Assembly: GCA_040003315.1 (NCBI GenBank)
Contig: JBDUCU010000002.1
Location: forward strand, 1 to 64,000
DNA: 64,000 nt
Source: JACCZX01 sp040003315
GTDB taxonomy: Bacteria > Pseudomonadota > Gammaproteobacteria > Burkholderiales > Burkholderiaceae_F
Reading direction: 5' to 3'
In this document: piece after piece, positions 33,701-41,944 of the stretch
Numbering within the stretch: position 1 is the first letter of the stretch
Layout of the letters: every line of letters starts with the position of its first letter
Position numbers and translations under genes: made by a program
Notes under the pieces: model-generated
What the model saw: the letters and a program-made list of their open reading frames with translations, nothing else
Databases searched by the model: none
Told to the model about the DNA's origin: nothing

Positions 33701-34392
33701 GACGCGCTGTCCTCGATTCGGAATCGTTGCCTGAATTCCCGCTCACCGGCCGATGAGAAAGCGACAACGCGAGAGTTTCTTACGCGGCGCGCCCAACCAA
33801 GCTCCCGACATCGATTCAATAGAGCCGCACCGGCTGCACCGGCCAAATGATGACGGCGCACGCTCCAGTCGAGGCAGGCGTGCGACAGGCCACGGCGCTC
33901 TTCAGATAGCGCCTGGATATCGATTCCGAGTTCACCGAAGAATCGCTTCCCGGCGGGCGTGATCGTCACTGCTTTCGCACTCCGTCGCAGGTAGCGGCTC
34001 TGCTCGAGACTGTCAAATGCGAGCACTCCCAACTCACCCGCCAGGTGGTCGTAGCACATGCGTGCCTTTCGCAGAGCGGGCTCGCGCGGGCTCGATCGCA
34101 CTCGCACGGCGCCGGTACGGTATGCCACCCCCATCAGGCTTTCGATCAGCTCGGCCACGTCACGGTCCGCAAGTCGAAAGTAGCGGTGCCGTCCCTGGCT
34201 TTCGACGTCGATCAATCGTGCGTCAAGCAACTTGGCAAGGTGGGAGCTAATCGTCTGCTTGGTCAGATTAGCGACGCCGGCGAGTTCGGTTGCGGTCAGC
34301 GCTTCACCGGACATCAGCGCAGTCAGAATTTCAGCGCGCGCGTGATCGCCTATAAGCGCAGCGATTCTGACAATGCTTGGCCCGTCTTTCAC
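33697..34392 (-). CDS. ArsR-like winged-helix regulator
   Basis: A 231-residue protein. The first 85 residues form an ArsR-type winged HTH (IAALIGDHARAEILTALMSG, then TKQTISSHLAKLLDARLIDV with a wing GRHRYFRL). The C-terminal 140 residues (KARMCYDHLAGELGVLAFD) lack a domain I can name but are seen in this subgroup. No clustered metal-binding cysteines are present in the HTH region. It is coupled by ATGA to the FAD/GcvT gene and is divergent from a NIPSNAP gene, with an inverted repeat between them. Confidence 0.85.
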   Translation of the reverse strand: MKDGPSIVRIAALIGDHARAEILTALMSGEALTATELAGVANLTKQTISSHLAKLLDARLIDVESQGRHRYFRLADRDVAELIESLMGVAYRTGAVRVRSSPREPALRKARMCYDHLAGELGVLAFDSLEQSRYLRRSAKAVTITPAGKRFFGELGIDIQALSEERRGLSHACLDWSVRRHHLAGAAGAALLNRCRELGWARRVRNSRVVAFSSAGEREFRQRFRIEDSAS

Positions 34393-34404
34393 CGTTCGAT
34401 CGTA

Positions 34405-34425
34405 GTCGAACCATTGGCGTTCGAC
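34405..34425. promoter_or_regulatory. Inverted repeat, probable operator of the ArsR-like regulator
   Basis: GTCGAAC (34405-34411) and GTTCGAC (34419-34425) are perfect 7-bp arms around a 7-bp spacer, in the 71-bp gap between the divergent regulator and NIPSNAP starts. The arrangement suits autoregulation and control of both directions. Confidence 0.5.
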
Positions 34426-34463
34426 AAGGCGCTATTGTCGGCTTTGCAAACAGGCGAAATCTG

Positions 34464-34808
34464 ATGATCACCTGCTTCATTCGCTACGAGATCGACCCGT
34501 TTCAGCGCGACGCTTTCAAGGACTACGCGAACAATTGGGCGCGCATCATTCCGCGCTGCGGCGGCGACCTCGTCGGCTATTTTCTGCCGCACGAAGGAAC
34601 GAACAACATTGCGTGGGGATTGATCGAATTCGACAGTCTGGCCGCGTACGAGTTGTACCGGGCACGTCTGAAGGCAGACGCGGAAAGTCGCGCGAACTTC
34701 GCCTTCGCGCAGGACAAACGCCTGATCCTGCGCGAAGAGCGAACCTTCCTCGAAACGGTCGATAGCACGTTGCGCGGCGTAGCTGCGCGCCCCGCGCGGG
34801 CAACATGA
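34464..34808 (+). CDS. NIPSNAP family protein
   Basis: A 114-residue cytoplasmic protein with the dimeric alpha/beta ferredoxin-like NIPSNAP pattern: MITCFIRYEIDPFQRDAFKD, RCGGDLVGYFLPHEG and a C-terminal LREERTFLETVD. Molecular function is not established for the family. The ATG at 34464 gives the family's usual length; the frame is open upstream to 34377, but that would overlap the divergent regulator. Its location ties it to the FAD/GcvT and aldehyde dehydrogenase genes. Confidence 0.83.
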   Translation: MITCFIRYEIDPFQRDAFKDYANNWARIIPRCGGDLVGYFLPHEGTNNIAWGLIEFDSLAAYELYRARLKADAESRANFAFAQDKRLILREERTFLETVDSTLRGVAARPARAT

Positions 34809-36176
34809 TCACGCGCTCTTCAGATGCCACGCTTTCGGGCGCGTGAATGTTTCGATGCCGTAAGTGGACAGAGTCAGCCCGACTCCTGAATGTCCGACGC
34901 CGCTCCACGGCAGGCGCGGACTGACCCTGTCGCAGCAGTTCAGGTACACGGTTCCGGCGCGCAGTTGCACGAGCAGTCGTTGCGCCGATTGCTCGTCTCG
35001 CGTGTACAGACCGGCGGTCAAACCGTATTCGCTATCGTTCATCAGCCGTAACGCCTCGGTATCGTCGGCCACTTTCTGAATTCCGATGATCGGACCGAAG
35101 CTTTCTTCTCGCATCACTTCCATCGAGTGGTCGACGTTTACCAGAACGGTAGGCTCAAACCAATTGCCCTCGCGCGCGATGCGAGCGCCGCCGATCAGCA
35201 GTCTGGCGCCCTTAGACACCGCGTCGGCCACTTGCCGCTCAAGAACCTCGAGCTGCGGGCCGCGTGTCAATGGACCGATATAGGTGTCTTCAGCCGCGGG
35301 ATCGCCGGCCTTGAAGCCTGACACCTCCCTCACAAAAGCGTCGACAAACTGATCGTGGATCGACTGATGGACGTAGATACGCTCGACCGAACAGCAACTC
35401 TGGCCGGTGTTGTACATCGCACCATCAGCCAGCGATGCTGCGGCGCTGGCGACGTCGACATCTTCACGAACATAGACCGGATCCTTGCCACCGAGTTCGA
35501 GTTGCAGCTTCATCATCCTCGGACCCATCTCGCGGGCGATTCGTTGTCCAGTGGCGTAGGAGCCGGTGAAAAACACGCCGTCGATGGGCTGTCTGATCAA
35601 CTCGGCGCCGACTGCGCCGCCGCCCGCGATGACACTGAATATCGAAGCCGGTACGCCGGCTCGATGCACCAACTTGCCAATCTCGATTCCCGTCAGCGTC
35701 GCAAACTCTGACGGCTTGTACAGCACCGCATTGCCGGTTAGCAGCGCTGGCACGAACACGTTGCCGCCCACGAAGTAAGGATAGTTCCATGCAGAGATGT
35801 TGGCGATCACACCGAGCGGCTCGTGCGAAATCCGCTCGCGCACCCCGCCTTCGTCATGCACGCCACGCGGCGTTATCACCGCCTCGGTTTCTTTGAGAAA
35901 GAAATCGATCCGGGCGGGCAAGCCGCTGATCTCGTTTCTCGCCTGCCGGATCGGCTTGCCGGTTTCAGACGTCAAGATGGCTGAGAGCCGCTCGACGTCG
36001 CTCACCAACGCGTCGCGAAAACGTACCAACACGGCGGCGCGGGTCGCCAATGGAGTTGCAGCCCACGCCGGTTGCGCGGCGCGCGCGGCCTGGTATTTGG
36101 CTGCGATTGACTCGGAGTCGTCTTCACGCAGCTCAGCAATCGTCGACCCGGTCGCAGGATTTCGAACCGTCAGCAT
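34809..36176 (-). CDS. NAD(P)-dependent aldehyde dehydrogenase
   Basis: A 455-residue ALDH-superfamily enzyme with SAWNYPYFVGGNVFVPALLTGN (coenzyme loop), catalytic Glu in LQLELGGKDPVYV and catalytic Cys in TGQSCCSVERIYVH. The ATG at 36174-36176 overlaps the stop of the upstream amidotransferase gene (36170-36172). Its stop abuts the NIPSNAP gene end, so the two are convergent with no spacer. In a run with an iron alcohol dehydrogenase and a gamma-glutamyl hydrolase it probably oxidises an aldehyde made from an alcohol or amine; the substrate is unknown. Confidence 0.88.
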   Translation of the reverse strand: MLTVRNPATGSTIAELREDDSESIAAKYQAARAAQPAWAATPLATRAAVLVRFRDALVSDVERLSAILTSETGKPIRQARNEISGLPARIDFFLKETEAVITPRGVHDEGGVRERISHEPLGVIANISAWNYPYFVGGNVFVPALLTGNAVLYKPSEFATLTGIEIGKLVHRAGVPASIFSVIAGGGAVGAELIRQPIDGVFFTGSYATGQRIAREMGPRMMKLQLELGGKDPVYVREDVDVASAAASLADGAMYNTGQSCCSVERIYVHQSIHDQFVDAFVREVSGFKAGDPAAEDTYIGPLTRGPQLEVLERQVADAVSKGARLLIGGARIAREGNWFEPTVLVNVDHSMEVMREESFGPIIGIQKVADDTEALRLMNDSEYGLTAGLYTRDEQSAQRLLVQLRAGTVYLNCCDRVSPRLPWSGVGHSGVGLTLSTYGIETFTRPKAWHLKSA

Positions 36177-36967
36177 CCTTGCCCACCCGGGCCCGTTGCC
36201 TGTTTCACTGCAATGTCCAGAAAACCTTTCAAAATCGGATCGCCCGACAGCGTGTCGCTGCTTTTCCAATCGAGAAACTCAGGATGCCACTGGACTGCCG
36301 ACAGATACGAGGCTCCGGTCCAGCGCATCGCTTCGACCACGCCGTCATCGGGCGAAATCGCTTCAACCGTGAAATCATCGGCGACTTCTTTGACTGCCTG
36401 ATGGTGAACGCTGTTGACGCGGGCGCGAGTGATGCTCGGGTACAGCGCCGCCAACTGTGTGCCCGCCACGAACTCGATCTCGTGGAAATTCTGATCGTAC
36501 AAAGCCGCGTCGCGATGCGTCAGGCTGCCCGGTTGCTGCGTCGTTATGTCCTGATACAAAGTGCCGCCGAACGCGACGTTGATCACCTGCAAGCCCCTGC
36601 ATACGCCGAGCACCGGCTTGCCGGCGTCGATGAACGCTCGCATCAACGCGATCTCGTATTCATCGCGCACCCGATCGCCTTGCCATTCGGGCCTGAGGGG
36701 CTCCTCGCCGTAGCTGCCAGGCCAGACATCGGAGCCCCCGTGCAGAATCAGTCCATCCAGCCATGCGGCATATTCGGCCAGAGTGATGTCGCCTCGCCGC
36801 GTCTCGCCTTCGGGTGAAGGCACCATGACCGCCAGCGCACCGCCGGCGTGCACCCAATGCACGATCGATTGCTCGACGTATTGCAGTGTCTTACCAGTGA
36901 ACACTGGGCGGTTCGGATCGGCATGCAGGAAGCACGCCGAAATGGCGATACGCGGTCGCGCCTTCAC
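36170..36967 (-). CDS. Gamma-glutamyl-GABA hydrolase-like class I amidotransferase (PuuD family)
   Basis: A 265-residue peptidase C26 member: LDGLILHGGSDVWPGSYGE, nucleophile Cys in GVCRGLQVINVAFGG, HQAVKEVADDFTVEA, and catalytic His/Glu in QWHPEFLDW. PuuD removes the gamma-glutamyl group from gamma-glutamyl-GABA in putrescine degradation. I place the start at GTG 36965-36967, overlapping the iron-ADH stop; the longer open frame lies within that gene. A PuuA-like ligase is encoded at 58779 in the same window, but not adjacent. Confidence 0.84.
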   Translation of the reverse strand: MKARPRIAISACFLHADPNRPVFTGKTLQYVEQSIVHWVHAGGALAVMVPSPEGETRRGDITLAEYAAWLDGLILHGGSDVWPGSYGEEPLRPEWQGDRVRDEYEIALMRAFIDAGKPVLGVCRGLQVINVAFGGTLYQDITTQQPGSLTHRDAALYDQNFHEIEFVAGTQLAALYPSITRARVNSVHHQAVKEVADDFTVEAISPDDGVVEAMRWTGASYLSAVQWHPEFLDWKSSDTLSGDPILKGFLDIAVKQATGPGGQGC

Positions 36968-38097
36968 ATTGCCTGCTCGAAAAAGCGCGAGAAATCCGCC
37001 CGCGTCACAGGCCTCGGGTTGGTCTGATGGCAGATGTCCTTTTGCGCGATCTCGACCAGCGCTGCGATTTGATTTGCGTTTACACCGACCGCGGACAACG
37101 ATGGCGCAATTCCGATCTCGCGTTTCAGTCGCATCAGCCACGGGACGAAGTCTTCCGCGGCGCCGGCGTTGGCCACCCGCGCCAGTTCGGCAAACTTCGG
37201 CCGCGCAACTTCGAAGTTGAATCTCATCACGGGCTCCAGCATCAGTGCGTTCGCCAGACCGTGATGCAGATCGCATACGGCGCCCAGGGCGTGAGCGCAC
37301 GAGTGAACTGCGCCGAGGTCCTTTTGAAACGCAATCGCGCCCATCATCGACGCCATCATCATGTCGGCGCGTGCAGCCAGGTTGTGTCCGTCCCTGACAG
37401 CGGTCGACAATGCCCTCGCGGCGATCCGCACACCTTCAAGTGCGATTCCATCGCACAGCGGGTGAAACGCAGGCGACAGGTAGGACTCGATGTTATGCGT
37501 CAGCGCATCCATGCCAGTCGCTGCCGTGACGGCCGCGGGTAGATCGAGCGTCAGTTCAGGATCGGCAAACACGGCCCTCGCCAGTAATTTAGGCGAGAAA
37601 ATGACCTGCTTGATGTGAGTCGTGTCGTCGCTGACGACGCTCGATCGACCCACTTCGGAGCCGGTGCCGCTGGTGGTTGGCACTGCAACGATGTAAGGCA
37701 ACTCATTAACGATGGGCCGCACGTGCGGGTGATCCCACGCATATTCGACGATGTCCCCATCATGGACGGCCATCAACGCGACCACTTTGGCGACGTCGAG
37801 CGCAGCACCGCCTCCGATGCCAATTACCGAGTCGGCCCGGTGCTCCAGAAACGCCGCACGCCCCTGCATGACCTGCGACGCGGTCGGGTTGCCGCGCACG
37901 CCGTCGTATACGTGCGCGTCGATCCCTGCACCTAGAGCGGTTACGAAATCCTTCAGCACCGGCAGCGCTGCCAGCGCCCGGTCGGTGACGACGATCGGCC
38001 GCGCAAATCCGCGCTCGCGCAGATGCTCGGCGACGTGCTGGCTTGCGCCGGGTCCAAAATGAATTTCGGTCGGAAATGAAAACCGCGTGATGGTCAT
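36964..38097 (-). CDS. Iron-containing alcohol dehydrogenase
   Basis: A 377-residue group III alcohol dehydrogenase. The nucleotide-binding segment is IGIGGGAALDVAKVVAL. Metal ligands are suggested by TGMDALTHNIESYLSP, HSCAHALGAVCDLHHGLANAL and nearby residues. It probably interconverts an alcohol and an aldehyde that the neighbouring dehydrogenase at 34809 could process. It overlaps the PuuD-like gene and lies 12 bp after the binding-protein gene, so the run is one likely operon: SBP, Fe-ADH, PuuD-like, ALDH. Confidence 0.89.
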   Translation of the reverse strand: MTITRFSFPTEIHFGPGASQHVAEHLRERGFARPIVVTDRALAALPVLKDFVTALGAGIDAHVYDGVRGNPTASQVMQGRAAFLEHRADSVIGIGGGAALDVAKVVALMAVHDGDIVEYAWDHPHVRPIVNELPYIVAVPTTSGTGSEVGRSSVVSDDTTHIKQVIFSPKLLARAVFADPELTLDLPAAVTAATGMDALTHNIESYLSPAFHPLCDGIALEGVRIAARALSTAVRDGHNLAARADMMMASMMGAIAFQKDLGAVHSCAHALGAVCDLHHGLANALMLEPVMRFNFEVARPKFAELARVANAGAAEDFVPWLMRLKREIGIAPSLSAVGVNANQIAALVEIAQKDICHQTNPRPVTRADFSRFFEQAM

Positions 38098-38109
38098 TGC
38101 AGTATCCGG

Positions 38110-39690
38110 TCAGTTTATGCGGACCCAACGCAGTTCAACTACATCGTTCGGCCACTGCACCGCGTCGATGTTCGGGCGCATCACCCATGTCAGTTTGCGA
38201 CGATATAGCGGCAGCAGCGGCAGATCGGCATTCATCATGCGCAAAGCGTCGCCGGTCAAGGTGCGCCGTTTGGCCAGATCGGGCTCGACGCGAATCGCGT
38301 CGATCAGTGCATCGAGTTTAGAGTTCGAATAGCGCCCGCCGTTAAAGGCGCCGCTGCCGGCTGCGTCAAAGGTTCGGACGATGTTGTTGAACATGACCCA
38401 GGGATCGGTGCCGGGACTCCAGCCGAACTCGAAGAAGCTGGTGGTGGCCTGCGTCAGTTTTGGAAAGAAGGTGGAACTGGGCGAAGGTTGAAACGAAACG
38501 CGGATACCCACCTGCGCGAGCATCGCGCTGATGGCCTGGCACACCGCCGCCCGAAAGGTGATGTTGACGCAATCGAGCGCGACGTCGAAACCTTCACCGT
38601 AGCCGGCTTCCTTCAGCAGGCTGCGCGCGGTCGATGGGCTGTACGGCAGACGTTTATCGAGCTCGGGCAAATATCCGTCAACCAGCGGTGACACATGCCC
38701 GCCTGCCGGCGTGGCTTGGCCGCGCAACACCTTGGAAATGATGGCGTCGATATCGATTGCGTGATAGATCGCGTGGCGCACTCGCACATCTTTGAACGGA
38801 TTGCGTCCCTTGATGTCGGAAGATTGCAGCTCCGTGCGCGCCTGATCGAAGCCCAGATACTGCGTGCCGATGTCGCTCGTTTCGAGCGACTTCAGAGACG
38901 AATCGCGCTTTAGCCGCGCAACATCCTGAAACGGCGGATCGATGACGAAGTCGACCTCGCCCGATGCCAGAGCGGCAAGCCGTGTCGCGTCGGCCTGGAT
39001 CACCGTGTAGATCACATCGGTGAGATTGCCGATGCCGGCGAGCCCTTTGCCCCACCAGTTCGGGTTGGCTTCAAGCACCACGCGCCTGTCCTGCTCGTAC
39101 GTTTTCAACACGAATGGTCCCGTGCCATTCGCGTTGCGCACCGCGTAGGTTTCCTGTTTGCCGTTGTAGTCCTGAGGCAGCGTCACGCCGTTTTTCTCAG
39201 CCCACTGCTTGCTCATCATCGCGACCAGCCATAGCTTGTCGGGCAGGATCGCATCGGGCGCCGCCAGCTGAAAGTCGATCGTCAGCGAGTCGACCTTGTT
39301 GACGCGAACGACGCCGCGCAGCTGGCTGGCTCGCTGCGAAGTCTTCGCCAGCGCGCGCTCGATCGAAAACACGGCATCGTCCGCGGTGAACGGAGTGCCA
39401 TCGTGAAACCTCACGTTCGGTCTGAGCTTGAACCTCCACTGCGTCGGAGTCATTGCCTGCCACGACACGGCGAGCGAAGGTTCAAGCTTGAAGTTGCGAT
39501 CGCGATTGAGCAGACCTTCGTAGATTTGCGTCACGACGCGCGTTTGGTAGAGCAGCGCAAGCGAGTGCGGATCCAGCGAATTCGGATCGAACGCGCTTGC
39601 GAGCCGCAGTGTCTTGGCGGACACGTTCGAGGCGAGCAACAGCGCAGCAAGCAGCGCTGTTGCAAGATGGAGCGGCGAACGTCTGCGCAT
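38110..39690 (-). CDS. Peptide/opine-type ABC transporter substrate-binding protein (SBP_bac_5)
   Basis: A 526-residue exported protein with a signal peptide (residues 1-25, ending VSA-K). The family 5 signature lies at NRDRNFKLEPSLAVSWQAMTPTQWRFKLR, followed by RPNVRFHDGTPFTADDAVFSIERA. Relatives bind oligopeptides, nickel, opines or glutathione. No permease or ATPase gene for it occurs nearby, so it is an orphan relying on a transporter elsewhere. It heads the minus-strand run that includes Fe-ADH, the PuuD-like protein and ALDH. Confidence 0.88.
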   Translation of the reverse strand: MRRRSPLHLATALLAALLLASNVSAKTLRLASAFDPNSLDPHSLALLYQTRVVTQIYEGLLNRDRNFKLEPSLAVSWQAMTPTQWRFKLRPNVRFHDGTPFTADDAVFSIERALAKTSQRASQLRGVVRVNKVDSLTIDFQLAAPDAILPDKLWLVAMMSKQWAEKNGVTLPQDYNGKQETYAVRNANGTGPFVLKTYEQDRRVVLEANPNWWGKGLAGIGNLTDVIYTVIQADATRLAALASGEVDFVIDPPFQDVARLKRDSSLKSLETSDIGTQYLGFDQARTELQSSDIKGRNPFKDVRVRHAIYHAIDIDAIISKVLRGQATPAGGHVSPLVDGYLPELDKRLPYSPSTARSLLKEAGYGEGFDVALDCVNITFRAAVCQAISAMLAQVGIRVSFQPSPSSTFFPKLTQATTSFFEFGWSPGTDPWVMFNNIVRTFDAAGSGAFNGGRYSNSKLDALIDAIRVEPDLAKRRTLTGDALRMMNADLPLLPLYRRKLTWVMRPNIDAVQWPNDVVELRWVRIN

Positions 39691-39808
39691 CGCTGCTAGT
39701 CTGGCATGCCGCAGCCCCTGACGGTGGCCACACTAGACAAGCGAGACTGCAGCACAGATCCAGAAACCCGACGCGCTTCCTGCGCCGACTCCCCCTGATT
39801 CGCCCTTA

Positions 39809-40102
39809 CTAGTTGATGTCCCCGCTTTGATGGCGGCGACTTTCAACCGCAGCACTTGCGTCCGCTCGCTTGGCGACGACCTTCGGATCGGTGCCTTTGG
39901 CGGACGCTTCGTCGCGGGTAACTGCAGGCGTTTCTGTCCGTGGCGATGGCATTTTCAAACGCAGCGATGGAGTCGCGTCCAGCACTTCGTAAGTAAAGGG
40001 ACTGGTGGCGGGCTCCATCGAAGGACGCGTCGCTACCGATTCGGCCATCGCACCGCACGAGACGAGCGTTAAAGCAGCGGCAACAAGAATTCGATTACGC
40101 AT
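39809..40102 (-). CDS. Small exported protein of unknown function
   Basis: A 97-residue protein with a convincing signal peptide (MRNRILVAAALTLVSCGAMA, probable cleavage after AMA) and a Pro/Thr/Ala-rich mature part with no domain I recognise. A strong Shine-Dalgarno (GAGGAG, 5 nt before the ATG) on the minus strand argues it is real. It is divergent from the AraC-type gene at 40210 and lies 118 bp upstream of the binding-protein gene. Confidence 0.6.
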   Translation of the reverse strand: MRNRILVAAALTLVSCGAMAESVATRPSMEPATSPFTYEVLDATPSLRLKMPSPRTETPAVTRDEASAKGTDPKVVAKRADASAAVESRRHQSGDIN

Positions 40103-40122
40103 TTGGACTCCTCAAGTTAACG

Positions 40123-40144
40123 GCTGTGATCGGATTGACACAGC
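40123..40144. repeat. Short inverted repeat in the AraC/small-protein intergenic region
   Basis: GCTGTG (40123-40128) and CACAGC (40139-40144) are separated by 10 bp between two divergent starts. It may be a regulator site; 6-bp arms are short enough to arise by chance. Confidence 0.25.
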
Positions 40145-40209
40145 ACGATCAATGAGGCGTACAGTGCGCCGCGTGGGTTGGAATAAAAAGACCTATCCTT
40201 CCAAATTAT

Positions 40210-41250
40210 ATGTCGAATCGTTCAGGCCCTCCGAAGACCCGTCGCAGTTCAGCGTCGCCCGCGCGGCCGCGCCTGAAACTCACCGCGCCCGCGCGCGCGC
40301 CCTATGATCTGCTGACCGACGTGATGGACCAGGTTCGCCTGGAATCGACTGTCTATTTCGTCCTCGAGACCCGCGCGCCTTGCGCAATCTCGATCGCGCG
40401 GCCCGGGCGTTCGCCTTTTTACGCAATCACCGCCGGGACGTGTCAGCTGGTTCTGGGGCGAAAGGTGTATCAGCTGAGCGAAGGTGACTTTGTGCTTCTC
40501 CCCAGCGGCGCAGCGCACATCATGCGTTGTACTGCGGATGCGCCGCCGGTGGCGCTCGACGATTGGATGCAGCTGCACCCAAAGAGCGAGTCGGGCTTCG
40601 TGCGAATCGATGGTCCAGGGCCGACGCTGTGCATCACTGGCGGCTTCTTCTCGTTCACCGCACTGAAAGCCAATCCGATGTTCGACGTGCTGCCGCCGAT
40701 CATTCACCTTCGGGGCGACGATCCCTATGTGCAGGAGTGGCTCGAACCGACGTTGAGATTCATACACGCCGAAATTGCGTGTCGTCACCAGGGATCGGAA
40801 ACCGTCTTGCGAAGGATGGCCGACGTGCTGTTCATTCAGGCGGTACGCGCGTACGCCGCGCAGCACGCGTGCGCGACCAGCTGGCTGCGCGGGTTGAGCG
40901 ACCATCGTGTCGGCAAGGCGCTCGCACTACTGCACGATCGATACGCCGAACCGTGGACACTCGAATCTCTTGCACGTGAAGTTGGAACGTCGCGCACGGC
41001 GCTGGCAGTGCGCTTCAAGGAACTGGTCGGAGAGGCACCGATGGCTTACCTGACCCGTTGGCGCATTACACGTGCGGCGAATCGGATGCGCAGCGAACGA
41101 ATCAATCTGTCCCGGCTGGCGGAAAGCGTCGGCTACAACTCGGATGCCGTGTTCTCGAAGGCGTTTCGACGAATTACCGGGCAGTCGCCTGGAAAATATC
41201 GTCACTCCGCGGATGCCACTGAGTTGCTGGCATTACGCAGCGCCGCGTGA
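40210..41250 (+). CDS. AraC family regulator with N-terminal cupin domain
   Basis: A 346-residue regulator. Residues about 40-220 form a cupin-type ligand domain (FYAITAGTCQLVLGRKVYQLSEGDFVLLPSG). Residues about 235-340 form the double HTH, with SLAREVGTSRTALAVRFKELVGEAPMAYLTRWR and AESVGYNSDAVFSKAFRRITGQSPGKYR. Members of this subgroup usually control an adjacent divergent gene, here the exported 97-residue protein and possibly the SBP operon. The Shine-Dalgarno is weak; a downstream start at Met near residue 38 would remove a basic, Pro-rich leader. Confidence 0.86.
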   Translation: MSNRSGPPKTRRSSASPARPRLKLTAPARAPYDLLTDVMDQVRLESTVYFVLETRAPCAISIARPGRSPFYAITAGTCQLVLGRKVYQLSEGDFVLLPSGAAHIMRCTADAPPVALDDWMQLHPKSESGFVRIDGPGPTLCITGGFFSFTALKANPMFDVLPPIIHLRGDDPYVQEWLEPTLRFIHAEIACRHQGSETVLRRMADVLFIQAVRAYAAQHACATSWLRGLSDHRVGKALALLHDRYAEPWTLESLAREVGTSRTALAVRFKELVGEAPMAYLTRWRITRAANRMRSERINLSRLAESVGYNSDAVFSKAFRRITGQSPGKYRHSADATELLALRSAA

Positions 41251-41406
41251 GGACCGCGCCCCGACCGACGGCGGCGATCCGGGGGAATCGCGCACCGCCG
41301 ACCGGAAACTCGGCCGTTCTTCACTTCTTCTTTCTGCACGCACCCCATCGATGGCGCGTCACCCCTAGCGAGCTTTGGCTGCAGAAGCCGGATGCGCCGC
41401 TGCCGC

Positions 41407-41538
41407 CTAGACGGCGAATACACCGGCGTGCTCGACTAGTTCGATCACGAACCCAAGGTGCGTTACAGCGACCGTGGCGACGATGATCAAGACATAGAAG
41501 AAGTTGTCCTTGCTCGAGAATCGATCATTGCGTTTCAT
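41407..41538 (-). CDS. Small membrane protein, 43 residues
   Basis: A short minus-strand ORF with start ATG 41536-41538 preceded by AAGAGGAG at a 7-nt spacing, one of the best ribosome-binding sites in the window. The product begins MKRNDRFSSKDNFFYVLII and has a single hydrophobic span of about 20 residues (about residues 14-34) before ELVEHAGVFAV. It lies 35 bp after the hairpin at 41574-41605 and follows the 55-residue ORF at 41626, so its expression may depend on read-through. No homologue recognised. Confidence 0.6.
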   Translation of the reverse strand: MKRNDRFSSKDNFFYVLIIVATVAVTHLGFVIELVEHAGVFAV

Positions 41539-41573
41539 GACACAACTCCTCTTAGGAAAAAAAGCACAAACAA

Positions 41574-41605
41574 AAAGCCCGGAGGCGTTCAGCGATCCGG
41601 GCTTT
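41574..41605 (-). terminator. Rho-independent-type terminator or attenuator between two short ORFs
   Basis: Read on the minus strand, AAAGCCCGGA (41605-41596) and TCCGGGCTTT (41583-41574) form a 10-bp stem with a 12-nt loop, followed by TTG and a T-rich stretch that includes a run of seven T a few bases on. Because a strong RBS and ORF follow directly, it may act as an attenuator. Confidence 0.65.
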
Positions 41606-41616
41606 GGTTGCCAGCT

Positions 41617-41642
41617 GAGGTTCAGCTACACGCCTGAACCTC
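41617..41642 (-). promoter_or_regulatory. Hairpin over the stop codon of the 55-residue ORF
   Basis: GAGGTTCAG (41617-41625) and CTGAACCTC (41634-41642) form a perfect 9-bp stem; the ORF stop codon (41626-41628) is in the 8-nt loop. It stands 11 bp upstream of the terminator-like stem, so a ribosome at the stop would open it and could influence the next hairpin. Confidence 0.5.
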
Positions 41643-41793
41643 CGCTCGGATCAATCCTCAGCACGGCCGCACCGAACAGCTGTTGCCCGGCGCTGAACGC
41701 AACGACGCCGGTCACCGACATCGCGCGCCCACCGCCCATCGTCGCGAACTGAAGTCGCGCCGAACGTGGCATAAGGCTGCACAGGTTGAACAT
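41626..41793 (-). CDS. Short ORF, 55 residues, unknown function
   Basis: Minus-strand ORF with ATG 41791-41793 preceded by GTGGAGG at a 7-nt spacing and by a promoter-like pair at 41833-41861. The product begins MFNLCSLMPRSARLQF, then has a Gly-rich GGGRA and a moderately hydrophobic segment VTGVVAFSAGQQLFGAAVL before SGGSGV. No family recognised. It could be a leader peptide for the 43-residue ORF downstream, or a small membrane-associated protein. Confidence 0.55.
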   Translation of the reverse strand: MFNLCSLMPRSARLQFATMGGGRAMSVTGVVAFSAGQQLFGAAVLRIDPSGGSGV

Positions 41794-41832
41794 CTCAAGA
41801 CCTCCACTAACCGGCTAATCGCCGGGAAACGA

Positions 41833-41861
41833 AATATACGGCTGCCGCTTTATTTGTCGAA
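41833..41861 (-). promoter_or_regulatory. Predicted sigma-70 promoter for the short-ORF unit
   Basis: On the minus strand TTCGAC (41861-41856) is followed after 17 bp by TATATT (41838-41833), about 40 bp before the 55-residue ORF. A 5-bp stem CCGGC/GCCGG (41811-41825) lies in the presumed leader. Confidence 0.45.
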
Positions 41862-41944
41862 GTATTTTGCGCGTGAATATTCCGTAGTGTTGCGCGCGCG
41901 CAGCGCTAATATGCGCAGCAGATGTCGTCACGAGGAGGAAAAAA

